Positions 8,974-18,600 of a stretch of 64,000 nucleotides of DNA are shown in pieces. This DNA comes from Streptomyces sp. ITFR-21 (GTDB lineage: Bacteria > Actinomycetota > Actinomycetes > Streptomycetales > Streptomycetaceae), in the NCBI RefSeq assembly GCF_031844685.1, contig NZ_CP134605.1, positions 2,872,001 to 2,936,000 on the forward strand, in the 5' to 3' direction. The notes beneath the pieces were generated by a model. The model was not told where the DNA came from, did not search any database, and worked only from the letters and a program-made list of their open reading frames with translations. Position 1 is the first letter of the stretch; each line of letters opens with the position of its first letter. Both the position numbers and the translations under genes were made by a program.

Positions 8974-10089
8974 TCAGCCGGTGCCGAACAGCTCGACGAA
9001 CCGGCCGATGAACAGGTCCGCGCCCTTGTACCGGGCGACCGCCTCGGCCGGCAGCAGCGACGGCCCGTCGGGCGTGGGCACCTGGCCGACGCCGCCGTTG
9101 GGGCCGAGCGGGAGCAGCATGGAGGGGACGGGCGACGGCTGGTAGACCGCGGCGGGTTCCTCGCCCCGCAGTTGGGCGAGGATGTTGGCCGCCACCACCT
9201 CGGCGTGCCGCATCGCGTACCCGGCCATCTTGGCCTCGGCGAGGTCGGTGACGTCGCCGAGCGCGTAGATCCGCGGGTGGCCCTCGACGTTGAGCGTCCC
9301 GGTCACCCGGATCCGGCCCTGCGGGGTGCGGGTGGTGACCTTGCCGTCGGCGAGGTAGTCGCCGTTGGTGCGCACGCCATGGCAGCGGAACCAGATGTCG
9401 GCGGTGATCGTGCCGTCTGAGGCGGCGCCGGTGCCGACGGGGCCCTCGGTGTCGAGGGTGAAGGTCCGGGCCACGCCCGGCCCGGTCGGCGGTTGTTCGG
9501 CGAGGCTGGTTCCCAGGCGCAGGTCGATGCCCAACTCGTTCAGCTGGCGGTGCAGTTCGGCGCGCAACGCGGCCGTGAAGGCGGGCACGAGCCGCTCTGC
9601 GGGATCGACCACGGTCACCCGCTTGTCCGGCCACACCGCCTTGATCTCGCCGGCCAGTTCCAGCCCCACCGGCCCGGCCCCGACGATCAGTACCCGTGCG
9701 GCGCCCGCCAGTTCCCCGTGGGTGGCGCGCAGCCGCGCCAGCGCCTCGGCCGCGGAGTCGGTGTCCGTCTTGGCCGGGTACGGGTAGTCCGACCCGGATG
9801 CCAGCACCAGGTAGTCGGCCGCGATCCGCTCCCCCGACCCCAGCGTCACCCCTGCCGGGTCCACCGCGACGGCCCGCTCCCGCACCACCCGTCCGCGCCG
9901 CAGCAGCCGGTCGTACGGGAAGAAGATGTTCGCCGCCCAGTCCGGCCGCACCAGCGCGCGCAGCGTCCCCGCGGAGTGCACGAACGCGTCCCTGGGCTCG
10001 ACCAGGACGACGTCCGCCTCCCCGTCCAGCGCCTTGGCGACGGCGGCGCCGCCGTACCCCCCACCGATGACCACGACGGTACGACCCAT
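8974..10089 (-). CDS. FAD-dependent NAD(P)H oxidoreductase (NDH-2/AIF-like)
   Basis: This 371-residue pyridine-nucleotide-disulphide-type flavoprotein begins with VVVIGGGYGGAAVAKAL, the FAD-binding GxGxxG. A second dinucleotide loop, VLIVGAGPVGLELAGEIK, lies near residue 150, and the late FAD motif IYALGDVTD near 270. This arrangement fits type II NADH:quinone or AIF/FSP1-like oxidoreductases; there is no CxxC redox pair. No membrane-anchoring C-terminus is obvious. It is convergent with marR and preceded by two inverted-repeat operators, so it is probably induced by a ligand (for example a quinone) of the MarR protein. Confidence 0.9.
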   Translation of the reverse strand: MGRTVVVIGGGYGGAAVAKALDGEADVVLVEPRDAFVHSAGTLRALVRPDWAANIFFPYDRLLRRGRVVRERAVAVDPAGVTLGSGERIAADYLVLASGSDYPYPAKTDTDSAAEALARLRATHGELAGAARVLIVGAGPVGLELAGEIKAVWPDKRVTVVDPAERLVPAFTAALRAELHRQLNELGIDLRLGTSLAEQPPTGPGVARTFTLDTEGPVGTGAASDGTITADIWFRCHGVRTNGDYLADGKVTTRTPQGRIRVTGTLNVEGHPRIYALGDVTDLAEAKMAGYAMRHAEVVAANILAQLRGEEPAAVYQPSPVPSMLLPLGPNGGVGQVPTPDGPSLLPAEAVARYKGADLFIGRFVELFGTG

Positions 10090-10121
10090 GGCTGTCCCCG
10101 ATTCCGTGTCCTGGCGATGTA

Positions 10122-10160
10122 GTTCGCCCTGCGAACAATATTAGTTCGGATGACGAACTA
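10122..10160. promoter_or_regulatory. Tandem inverted-repeat operators of MarR type
   Basis: Site 1 is GTTCG-CCCTG-CGAAC (10122-10136). Site 2 is TAGTTCG-GATGA-CGAACTA (10142-10160), a perfect 7-bp inverted repeat. Their centres are 22 bp apart, two helical turns, so dimers would bind the same face. They lie 33-71 bp upstream of the oxidoreductase start codon. Assignment to the nearby MarR gene is inference. Confidence 0.6.
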
Positions 10161-10326
10161 CAACCCGGCGGGTGTCCGCCGGTCGCCTCTCCGGCGCGGG
10201 CCGGCCGCCCGCCGCGGCGGTCCCGGACCGGCGCGCCCGGCGACCCGGCCGCGGGCCGTACCGCCGCCCGGCCCGCGCACCGGCTACCGTGGCGGCCGAG
10301 CGTGCCGCCGTCCCACAGGAGCGAAG

Positions 10327-10764
10327 ATGACGACCTTGCAGGAAGCCGTAGCCATCGGGCGGGAACAGCACTATCTGGCCGTGGTCTCCACCCTGCGCGC
10401 CGACCACACCATCCAGAACTCCCTGGTCAACGCCGGGATGCTGCCCCACCCGCAGACCGGTGAACCGGTGCTCGCCCTGGTCACGTACGGCAGGGTGAAG
10501 CTCGCCAACCTGCGCGCCAGGCCGCGGCTCACCGCGACCTTCCGCAGCGGGTGGGAGTGGGCCTCCGTCGAGGGCCCCGCCGAACTCGCCGGCCCCGACG
10601 ACCCCCGGCCCTGGCTCGAACCGGCCGCGCTGCCCACCCTGTTGCGGGAGATCTACACCGCGGCGGGCGGACAGCACGAGGACTGGGACGAGTACGACCG
10701 GGTGATGGCCGAGCAGCGGCGTACGGCCGTGCTGATCGCTCCCGCCCGGATCTACAGCAACTGA
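10327..10764 (+). CDS. PPOX-class (pyridoxamine oxidase-fold) F420/FMN-dependent enzyme
   Basis: Translation from the ATG at 10327 gives 145 residues with the split-barrel pattern of TIGR03618-like PPOX proteins: AIGREQHYLAVVSTLRADHTIQNSLVNAG, then VTYGRVKLANLRARPRLTATFRSGWEWASVEGPAELAGPDD. Such proteins bind F420 or flavin and reduce or protect small substrates. A purine-rich GGAGCGAAG site lies before the ATG; the open frame continues upstream to 10150 but with poor coding character. It ends 13 bp before the convergent L,D-transpeptidase gene. Confidence 0.82.
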   Translation: MTTLQEAVAIGREQHYLAVVSTLRADHTIQNSLVNAGMLPHPQTGEPVLALVTYGRVKLANLRARPRLTATFRSGWEWASVEGPAELAGPDDPRPWLEPAALPTLLREIYTAAGGQHEDWDEYDRVMAEQRRTAVLIAPARIYSN

Positions 10765-10777
10765 CCGCGCCCCGCGG

Positions 10778-11776
10778 TCAAACGGCGGCCGTCGTGATCT
10801 GCCCGGCGCCGCTGTCCTGGAGCCACTGCGGCCAGGACAGGTTGTAGTCGGCGTAGCCGTTGCTGCCGGCCGCCTTGCCGCGCGGGGAGCCGGTGATGGT
10901 GACGGGGTCGCCCTGCTTCACGAAGTCGTAGAACCACTTGGCGTCGGCCATCGACAAGTGCACGCAGCCGTGCGAGCCGTAGCTGTGGCCGGGGTACGGG
11001 TCGCCGGTCGAGTAGTGGATGTACGTGCCCGAGGTGGTCAGGTGCACGTCCCACGGCAGGGTCAGGTCGTAGTAGTCGGGCGAGCCCTTGTCGCAGCTGA
11101 TGCCGACACTGCACGAGGTCATCCGGACCTTGGCGGCCTTGTCGATGACGGCCATCGTGCCGTCCCAGGAAGGCCATGTCGGGCTGCCCGCGTCGATCGG
11201 GAAGGTCTTGATGACCGTCCCGTTGTGCGAGACCTTCAGGGTGTGCGTCTTGGCGTTCACCATGGTCTCGTTGTCGTCGCCGATGGTGAACGAGTGGTGG
11301 TAACTGTGCGTGCCGTAGCGGCCGTTGCCGTTCGGCACACCGGTCATGTCGGCGTCGACCGACACCTTCGTGCCGGGCTTCCAGTACGTCTGCGGCCGGA
11401 AGTCGACCCGGGTGCTGCTGAACCAGTGCCAGGCTCCGACGGTCGGCTGCGACGTGCTCACCTTCAAATGGTTCTCGATGCCGGCCCGCGCCGAGGCAGC
11501 CACCGGGTCGGTGAACACCACCGAGATCGGCATCGCCACCCCCACCGTCGCCCCGGTCAGCGGCGTGATCGTGTCCAGCAGCATGGCCGGCCGCTTGGGC
11601 TTCGGCTTCGTCGGCTTCGGACTGGGTGTCGCACCCACCGTCACCGAGGAACTCTTCCCGTCGGCCACCCGCGCCGACGGATCCGCCTTCTTGTCGTTCC
11701 CCCCGCACGCGGTGGTGCCGGCCAGCACCGCACCGGCCAACAGTGCGATGCCTATGCTGGTCCTGACCCGACTCAT
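10778..11776 (-). CDS. Lipoprotein L,D-transpeptidase (YkuD/ErfK type with Ig-like domain)
   Basis: From the ATG at 11776 the protein is 332 residues and starts with a lipoprotein signal (hydrophobic IGIALLAGAVLAGTTAC, lipid-anchored Cys). A Pro/Lys-rich linker follows, then Ig-like folds typical of mycobacterial LdtMt2-type enzymes, and a C-terminal YkuD domain. The active-site motif SHGCVHL supplies the catalytic His and Cys. It would form 3-3 cross-links in peptidoglycan on the outside of the membrane. The open frame extends 16 codons upstream, but a signal peptide with an N-terminal MSRVR fits better. Confidence 0.9.
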   Translation of the reverse strand: MSRVRTSIGIALLAGAVLAGTTACGGNDKKADPSARVADGKSSSVTVGATPSPKPTKPKPKRPAMLLDTITPLTGATVGVAMPISVVFTDPVAASARAGIENHLKVSTSQPTVGAWHWFSSTRVDFRPQTYWKPGTKVSVDADMTGVPNGNGRYGTHSYHHSFTIGDDNETMVNAKTHTLKVSHNGTVIKTFPIDAGSPTWPSWDGTMAVIDKAAKVRMTSCSVGISCDKGSPDYYDLTLPWDVHLTTSGTYIHYSTGDPYPGHSYGSHGCVHLSMADAKWFYDFVKQGDPVTITGSPRGKAAGSNGYADYNLSWPQWLQDSGAGQITTAAV

Positions 11777-12026
11777 GCGCGTGCTCCACTCCTGTGCCTT
11801 CACCGGACGCCTCCGCATGTACAACGTCTACCCCGACCTCGCCGGTTGCACGTTCTCCGTAAAGCGGAAGCCAAGGCTGCCGCCCCGCACCGCCACCCTC
11901 CGTCATCCCCCCAGCTGACAGCCCCGCCCCCACCCCGGACGGTGACCCCTATCACGCACCGGAATTGGTCGGTTACGGCCCTCCGCCCCTTCGCGGCCCC
12001 TGCCGGAGCCGGGCGCCAGCCGCGCT

Positions 12027-12725
12027 CTACGCCCCGCCGGGGGCCGACGGCGGGCGCCGGCGTCCGGTGCGCAACTCGGTCAGCAGCGCTCGGCCCGACA
12101 GCGTAAAGGGGTGGTCCGGGCCCAGGCCCTGCTCTCGTCGGGCGACGACAGCGGCCGTCAGGTCGGTCGCGGTCCCACCGTCACCGAGCGCGGCCCGGGT
12201 CTGCGCGTACAGCTGCCGTGCCGCGAGAACCGTCGGGTGGTCGGGGCCGAAGCTCCGCTCGTACTCCTCGGCGACCTCGCGGATCTCCTCGTCGGCCGAA
12301 GCGAAACGGCCCAGCACGAAGAGCGCGCGGGCGTGGTTGTGCCGGGCGCTGACGGTGACCGGGTGCCGGAGGCCGAGGTACCGCGCGCAGTCCGCCGGCA
12401 GCGCCAGCAACGTGGCCTCCTCGGCGGCGATTTCGGCGCCGGTCAGCAGGGTGAGGAGGCCGGCCCGGGAGCGCGGTGTCAGCGGGTGCGCAGGTTTCAG
12501 CACCGCTCCCCTGCCGGCCACCGTGACCCGCAGGAGCACGAGGGCTTCCTCCCGCCTGCCGAGGTTGTTCAAAACGGGTTGCAGGCCCTGCGCACTGTCG
12601 AGCGTATCCGGATCATCGGCGCCGAAGAGCCGGACCTGTGTGGCGCGGGTACGGCGGAGCAGTTCCCGGGCTTCGGCGTACCCGCCCATCCGGAAGAGCG
12701 CCCGGCCGGCCGCCGGATCCGCGGC
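12027..12725 (-). pseudogene. 5'-truncated tetratricopeptide-repeat (NB-ARC/FxsT-like) gene remnant
   Basis: About 230 residues of TPR sequence remain (GRALFRMGGYAEARELL, FGADDPDTLDSAQGL, HPVTVSARHNHARALFVLGRF, FGPDHPTVLAARQLYAQTRAALGD), typical of C-terminal TPR arrays in large actinobacterial signalling proteins. Upstream of about 12725 the frame stays open to 12950 but is antisense to an unrelated metallophosphoesterase fragment, so the N-terminal part is missing. The stop at 12027 appears native. Expression is doubtful because no promoter or start is left. Confidence 0.65.
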
Positions 12726-12749
12726 CGGGCGGGAACCGCGGCCCGGCGG

Positions 12750-13125
12750 AAAGCCGACTCCGCGCACCGCCCGCACGAGGCACTGACCGTACGCGGCGCC
12801 GCCTCGCTGGTGGACCGGGTCAACGCGCTGTCCGGTGGCCCCTACACGGGAGCGCCGTTCCCGCTGGTGACGGCGACCGGCGACAACACCGACAACCACG
12901 AGCAGATCGATCACCGACAACGCCGACGGCACCCTGTCCCTCTTCACCACCCCGATCGAGTCCGCGGCCCCCTACACCACCGGCTTCGGCGACACCTCGG
13001 ACGCCGGACTGGCAGCGCGGTACCGGGAGTTGTCCTACAACGACCCCTACGCCACGCCCGCCGCCAAGCTCGGCGGCAGCGCGGACCACAACAGCGAACT
13101 GCTGCTGGCCAAGCCCGGCGTCCGA
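12750..13125 (+). pseudogene. TIGR03767-type metallophosphoesterase remnant with internal deletion
   Basis: Two pieces of one family are joined. The first (12750-12907) encodes HRPHEALTVRGAASLVDRVN through PLVTATGDNTDNHEQI, containing the metal-binding GDNTDN motif. The second (from about 12910, frame +1) encodes DGTLSLFTTPIES to YRELSYNDPYATPAA and DHNSELLLAKP, the C-terminal end of the same family. Most of the catalytic core between them is gone and the join shifts the frame. The N-terminus is also missing, truncated where the antisense TPR remnant begins. The gene is dead. Confidence 0.7.
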
Positions 13126-13147
13126 GCCGCCGACAGCCGGCCGGACG

Positions 13148-13990
13148 TCATCCGCCGAGCGCGACCGCCGTGCCCAGGACCGCGATCCCGCTGTCCGGGT
13201 ACGGCGGCACGGTGACCGTGATGACGCTCGGCCGGCCCAGGTCGTCGCCCTGGTGCACGGTCAGCGTCACCGGCGGGACGACCAGGCCCAACTCCCGCAG
13301 GTAGCCGCCGAAGGCCGCCGCCGCCGCGCCCGTCGCGGGATCCTCCACGACCCCGCCGGGCGGAAACGGGTTGCGGGCGTGGAAGACCGTCGCCGACTCG
13401 CGCCACACCAGGTCGACCGTCGTCCAGTCCAGCCGCGCCATCAACGCGCCGAGTACGTCCATGTCGTAGTCCAGCCGGGCCAGCCGGTCCCGGCTCCCGG
13501 CGGCGATCACCGGATGCCACGCCCCCGCGTACGCCGCCCGCGGCGGCAGTGCCGGATCCAGGTCCGCCGCCGACCACCGCAGCGCGCCCAGCAGTTCGGC
13601 CAGCTCCGCGGCTCCGATCGGTGCCGACTTCGGCGGTACGCTCACCAGCTCCGCGGCAAGCCGCCCGTCCGGCCCGACCGACGTCCCGACCCGGACCAGC
13701 CCGGCCCGGGTGTGGAAGGCCAACTCCCCCGGGCCGAAGCGCTCCGCGTACGCCACCGCCGTCGCGATCGTCGCGTGCCCGCAGAACGGGACCTCCGCCA
13801 GCGGGCTGAAGTACCGCACGTCCAGCCCGCCGTCCGTCCTCGGCACCACGAACGCCGTCTCGGAGTAGCCCGCCTCGGCGGCCACCGCGAGCATCGCCGG
13901 CTCGTCCGCCCCGGCCGCGTCGAGTACCACGCCGGCCGGGTTCCCCCCGGCCGGGTCGGCGCTGAAGGCCACATACCGCAGAACGTCCAT
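13148..13990 (-). CDS. PhzF-family isomerase/epimerase-like protein
   Basis: This 280-residue protein has the two-lobed diaminopimelate-epimerase fold of PhzF. It starts MDVLRYVAFSADPAGGNPAGVVLDAA (GNPAGV is diagnostic). SETAFV provides the Glu that acts as acid/base in PhzF, FCGHATIATAV is the second signature, and VVEDPATGAAAAAFGGYL is the C-terminal one. Members outside phenazine clusters have unknown substrates, and no phenazine genes are nearby. It is probably monocistronic; the sequence upstream holds a terminator for a decayed gene. Confidence 0.92.
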   Translation of the reverse strand: MDVLRYVAFSADPAGGNPAGVVLDAAGADEPAMLAVAAEAGYSETAFVVPRTDGGLDVRYFSPLAEVPFCGHATIATAVAYAERFGPGELAFHTRAGLVRVGTSVGPDGRLAAELVSVPPKSAPIGAAELAELLGALRWSAADLDPALPPRAAYAGAWHPVIAAGSRDRLARLDYDMDVLGALMARLDWTTVDLVWRESATVFHARNPFPPGGVVEDPATGAAAAAFGGYLRELGLVVPPVTLTVHQGDDLGRPSVITVTVPPYPDSGIAVLGTAVALGG

Positions 13991-14015
13991 GTCCCAACAT
14001 TAGCCGTGAAAGCAA

Positions 14016-14051
14016 GGGCCCCCACACGGCGTTTCGCCGGGCGGGGGCCCT
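14016..14051 (-). terminator. Hairpin terminator after a lectin-like gene remnant
   Basis: AGGGCCCCC at 14016-14024 pairs perfectly with GGGGGCCCT at 14043-14051, 18-nt loop. It sits 11 bp past the stop codon (14062) of a minus-strand remnant, so both gene end and terminator survived. Confidence 0.6.
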
Positions 14052-14061
14052 CGGGCAGCGG

Positions 14062-14145
14062 TCAGCGCCGGGTGCCGGCCGCCCGGACGGGGGCGCCGGA
14101 GGGGGCGACGACGGTGACGTTGCCGTCCTGCTCGACGGCCAGGTG
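14062..14145 (-). pseudogene. C-terminal remnant of a bulb-lectin-like protein
   Basis: The minus strand encodes LAVEQDGNVTVVAPSGAPVR followed by AAGTRR and TGA. The pattern (LxxxxDGNVxV...GT) matches the last repeat of B_lectin domains, and all third codon positions are G/C. Upstream of about 14145 this frame loses coding character while the plus strand gains it, so the rest has been lost. The family call rests on about 25 residues. Confidence 0.35.
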
Positions 14146-14310
14146 GGCGCCGGGGGTGTGACCCTGGTCGCCACCCCGGAGCACCGGCCCTCCCGGCGGC
14201 TGACGGTGGAGGTGCCCGGCGGGCTGGTCGCGATGTTCCCGGTAAACGACGACGGCACCCTGGCCTGCGACATCCGGCTCCGGCACGCGGAGACGTTCCG
14301 GCCGCGACGG
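14104..14310 (+). pseudogene. Unidentified plus-strand coding remnant
   Basis: A frame with near-perfect GC third positions encodes a segment including RRLTVEVPGGLVAMFPVND and DIRLRHAETFRP. It has no convincing start, then degenerates into Pro-rich sequence and a CCCGCA repeat. It may be a piece of a larger gene; I do not recognise it. Confidence 0.3.
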
Positions 14311-14360
14311 CCGCCGGTGCCGCCGTCCGCCCCGGTGCCGGGACCGGCCCGCCCGCCGCG

Positions 14361-14400
14361 CCCGCACCCGCACCCGCACCCGCACCCGCACCCGCACCCG
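14361..14400 (+). repeat. CCCGCA hexamer microsatellite
   Basis: Six and a half uninterrupted copies of CCCGCA. In frame it reads alternating His-Pro on the plus strand. It sits between decayed gene fragments and probably arose by slippage. Confidence 0.85.
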
Positions 14401-14514
14401 CCGGCTTACCGGACGACGCGGGGACCCGCATACCGCTCGTCCCAACGGCAAGCCCCTCCCCGGCCCCCGGGCACAGCCCGAGACCGCACGCGCACGCGGG
14501 TCCGGCCGGTGGGA

Positions 14515-15156
14515 CGCCGTCGTTGGTGTTGCGCGATGTGCGGCTGGGGGCCGGCGGGCCCGAGCTGGTCCGGCTGATGGCCCGCGCCGCCGCGCACGGC
14601 ATCCACCCGGCCGTGCACGCGATCGGCGACCGCGCAGACACCATCGCGCTGGACGCCTTCGACCGGGTCGGCGGTCCCGGCCGGATCGAACACGCCCAAC
14701 TGGTGGCCCGCCGCGACCTGCGCCGGTTCGCGCGGCCCGGCCTCGTCCTCGGCGTGCAGCCGGCGCACGCGGTGGACGACCGCGACGTCGCCGACCGGCA
14801 CTGGGCCGGCCGTACCGGGCGGGCCTACGCGTACGCCGAACTGCTGCGGGCCGGAGCCGCCCTGGAGATCGGCTCCGACGCGCCGGTCTCCCCGCTGGAC
14901 CCGTGGGTCGGGGTCGCCGCGGCCGTGCACCGCACCGGCGCCGACGGACGTCCCAGCTGGCATCCCGAGCAGGCCGTCACGCTGCCGGAGGCGCTCGCCG
15001 CCGCGGGCGCGGGGGCGCCGGCTGCCCCGGGTCGGCGACCCGGCGGACCTGATCCTCACCGACCACGACCCGGCAGCCGTCACCCCTGACCTGCTGCGTA
15101 CCCTCCCGATGGCCGGCACCCTGCTGGCCGGCCGGTGGACCCACCGGGCGCTGTGA
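14515..15156 (+). pseudogene. YtcJ-like amidohydrolase, truncated and frameshifted
   Basis: The C-terminal third of an amidohydrolase remains: GIHPAVHAIGDRADTIALDAF (metal-ligand His), RIEHAQLV, GVQPAHAVDDRDVA and EIGSDAPVSPLDPW (catalytic Asp region). Near 15015 the frame breaks; the family C-terminus (RVGDPADLILTDHDP then GTLLAGRWTHRAL and TGA at 15154) continues in another frame. The N-terminal metal-binding HxH half is absent. Non-functional. Confidence 0.75.
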
Positions 15157-15325
15157 GGGCCGTCGGGGAGCCGGTACGCACTCTGATACGCTGATCCAGC
15201 GACGTCCGGATGCCTGAGCGTGACCAAGCGGTCACACCGCGGCAGCGGAATACCGGTACGGAGCACGCGAGATCCTGTGCAAGAATTGCCTCGCGCCAAG
15301 GCGCGGAGCATGACGCACAAAGCAA

Positions 15326-15400
15326 GGTCCTGTGGAGCAGTTTGGAGTGCTCGCCACCCTGTCAAGGTGGAGGCCGCGGGTTCAAATCCCGTCAGGACCG
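15326..15400 (+). tRNA. tRNA-Asp (GTC)
   Basis: Acceptor GGTCCTG pairs with CAGGACC. The anticodon loop reads CTGTCAA, anticodon GTC, and the T-arm CGGGTTCAAATCCCG is canonical. 3' CCA is not encoded. Four bases later tRNA-Phe begins, so the two are probably co-transcribed. An identical copy lies at 19708. Confidence 0.97.
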
Positions 15401-15404
15401 CTGC

Positions 15405-15478
15405 GGCTGGGTAGCTCAGTTGGTACGAGCGACCGCCTGAAAAGCGGTAGGTCGCCGGTTCGACCCCGGCCCCAGCCA
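15405..15478 (+). tRNA. tRNA-Phe (GAA)
   Basis: Acceptor GGCTGGG pairs with CCCAGCC. The anticodon stem-loop CCGCCTGAAAAGCGG gives anticodon GAA, and the T-arm is GCCGGTTCGACCCCGGC. Only CC of the CCA end is encoded. A strong terminator follows 8 bp downstream. Confidence 0.96.
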
Positions 15479-15485
15479 CCGCACG

Positions 15486-15517
15486 ACGCAGGGCCCGTCC
15501 TCGGATGGGCCCTGCGT
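15486..15517 (+). terminator. Perfect 11-bp stem terminator of the tRNA-Asp/Phe unit
   Basis: ACGCAGGGCCC (15486-15496) pairs with GGGCCCTGCGT (15507-15517) around a 10-nt loop, followed by CGTTT. Confidence 0.85.
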
Positions 15518-15683
15518 CGTTTCCGTGCGGTGCCGCCCTGCCTGCGGCCCGCGCCCCGTCGCCCGCCCGTCGCGTCCCACCCGTTCCACCGGCCCCGCAC
15601 GGCCCGCGAAGTTCCGGCCGCGCGCCGGACCCGGCGGAAATGGTTCGCCGCCGCGCGCCGCCGGATGCGATGCTGGACCGCGT

Positions 15684-18600
15684 ATGTCTACCCAACCCTC
15701 CTCCGCCGAGCTGGCCCGACGGCTGCCCGCGCTGACCCTGCGCGACGAGCAGCGCCTCGGCCGCCGTCTCGACGGCGCCCGCCGCATCCGCAAACCCGAG
15801 GCACGGGACGCGGTGCTCGCCGAGATCGCCGCCGAGATCGACCGGGGCGAGCTGCGGCTGGCCGCGCGCCGGTCCGCCGTACCCGAGGTGACGTACCCCG
15901 AGCAGCTGCCGGTCAGCCAGAAGAAGGACGAGATCGCGGCGGCGATACGCGACCACCAGGTGGTGATCGTCGCGGGCGAGACCGGCTCGGGCAAGACCAC
16001 CCAGATCCCGAAGATCTGCCTGGAACTGGGCCGGGGCGTGCGCGGCCTGATCGGGCACACCCAGCCGCGCCGGATCGCCGCCCGCACCGTCGCCGAGCGC
16101 GTCGCGGAGGAGCTGCGCACCCCGCTGGGCGGCGCCGTCGGCTGGAAGGTCCGCTTCACCGACCAGGTCGGCGACGCCACCCTGGTCAAGCTGATGACCG
16201 ACGGCATCATGCTCGCCGAGATCCAGACCGACCGCGAGCTGCGCGCGTACGACACGATCATCATCGACGAGGCCCACGAGCGCAGCCTCAACATCGACTT
16301 CATCCTGGGCTACCTCGCCCAGCTGCTGCCGCGCCGGCCCGACCTGAAGGTCGTCATCACCTCGGCGACCATCGACCCGCAGCGCTTCTCCCGGCACTTC
16401 GGCGACGCGCCGGTCATCGAGGTCAGCGGGCGTACGTACCCGGTCGAGGTGCGCTACCGGCCGCTGCTGGAGGAGGGCGGCGAGGACGCCGACCGGGACC
16501 AGATCGGCGCCATCTGCGACGCCGTGGACGAGCTGCAGGCCGAAGGCCCCGGCGACATCCTGGTCTTCCTCTCCGGCGAGCGCGAGATCCGCGACACCGC
16601 CGACGCCCTCGACAAGCACCTGACCCGCGGCGGCGGCGCGGTCCGGTCCGGCACCGAGATCCTGCCGCTGTACGCGCGGCTGTCGTCGGCCGAGCAGCAC
16701 CGCGTCTTCCAGCAGCACTCCGGACGCCGGGTGGTGCTGGCCACCAACGTCGCCGAGACCTCGCTGACCGTCCCCGGCATCCGCTACGTCATCGACCCCG
16801 GCACCGCCCGGATCTCCCGCTACAGCCACCGCACCAAGGTGCAGCGGCTGCCCATCGAGCCGGTCAGCCAGGCCAGCGCCAACCAGCGCAAGGGCCGCTG
16901 CGGGCGTACCTCCGACGGCATCTGCATCCGGCTCTACGACGAGGAGGACTTCCTCGGCCGGCCGGAGTTCACCGACCCGGAGATCCTGCGCACCAACCTC
17001 GCCTCGGTGATCCTGCACATGACGGCGGCCGGCCTCGGCGACATCGCGAAGTTCCCCTTCATCGACCCGCCGGACAGCCGCAACATCAAGGACGGCGTCC
17101 AGCTGCTGGAGGAACTCGGCGCGCTCGACCCGCAGCAGAAGGACCCCCGCAAACGGCTGACCGAGATCGGCCGCAAGCTCGCCCAGCTCCCGGTGGACCC
17201 CCGGCTGGCCCGGATGGTGCTGGAGGCCGACCGCAACGGCTGCGTCCACGAGGTGATGGTGATCGCGTCCGCGCTGTCCATCCAGGACCCGCGCGAGCGC
17301 CCTGCCGACAAACAGGCGCAGGCCGACCAGCAGCACGCCCGCTTCCGCGAGGAGACCAGCGACTTCCTCGCCTTCCTCAATCTGTGGGGCCATATCCGCG
17401 AGCAGCAGAAGAGCCTGTCCTCCGCCGCCTTCCGCCGCGTGTGCCGCGGCGAGTACCTGAACTTTCTGCGGATCCGCGAATGGCAGGACATCTACAGCCA
17501 GTTGCGCGCCGTCGCCCGCCAGCTCGGCATCGACGTCAAGGAACCGGAGCACACCGACCAGGCCGTCGACCCGCAGCGGGTCCATGCCTCGCTGCTGGCC
17601 GGGCTGTTGTCGCATCTCGGCCTGAAGGACACCGACAAGAACGAGTACCTGGGCGCCCGCAGCGCGAAGTTCGCGGTGTTCCCCGGTTCGGCGCTGTTCA
17701 AGAAGCCGCCGCGCTGGATCATGTCGGCCGAGCTGGTGGAGACCTCCCGGCTGTGGGCGCGGGTCAACGCCAGGATCGAGCCGGAGTGGGTCGAGCCGCT
17801 GGCCCAGCACCTGGTCAAGCGCAGCTACAGCGAGCCGCACTGGGAGAAGGACCAGGCGGCGGTGCTGGCGTACGAGAAGGTCACCCTCTACGGCGTCCCG
17901 CTGGTCGCCCGGCGCAAGGTGAACTACGGGCGGATCGACCCCGAGGTCTCCCGGGAGCTGTTCATCCGCAACGCCCTGGTCGAGGGGGACTGGCGGACCC
18001 ACCACCAGTTCTTCCACGACAACCGCAAACTGCTCGGCGAGGTCGAGGAGCTGGAGCACCGCGCCCGGCGGCGCGACATCCTGGTCGACGACGAGACGCT
18101 GTTCGACTTCTACGACTCCCGGCTGCCCGAACACGTGGTGTCCGGGGCCCATTTCGACTCCTGGTGGAAGCAGAAGCGCCGCGAGGAACCGGAGTTGCTC
18201 AACTTCGAGCAGTCCATGCTGATCAACGAGAACGCGGAGGCGGTCACCAAGGCCGACTACCCGGACTCCTGGCGGCAGGGCGCGCTCACCTTCAAGGTGA
18301 CGTACCAGTTCGAGCCCGGCGCCGACGCGGACGGCGTGACCGTGCACATCCCGCTCCAGGTGCTCAACCAGGTCACCGCGGACGGCTTCGACTGGCAGAT
18401 CCCCGGGCTGCGGGAACAGGTCGTCACCGAGCTGATCCGCTCGCTGCCCAAGCCGATCCGGCGGCACTACGTACCGGCGCCGAACTACGCACGCACGTTC
18501 CTCGACCGGGTGGCCGCCGGGCCCGACCCGCTGCCGGCGGTGCTGGCCCGGGAGTTGCAGCGGATGGTCGGTGTACCGGTCGCCGCGGCGGACTTCGACC

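Noticed and set aside
14361-14400. CCCGCA repeat as a possible CRISPR
   Set aside because: There are no spacers and no cas genes; it is a simple hexamer microsatellite.
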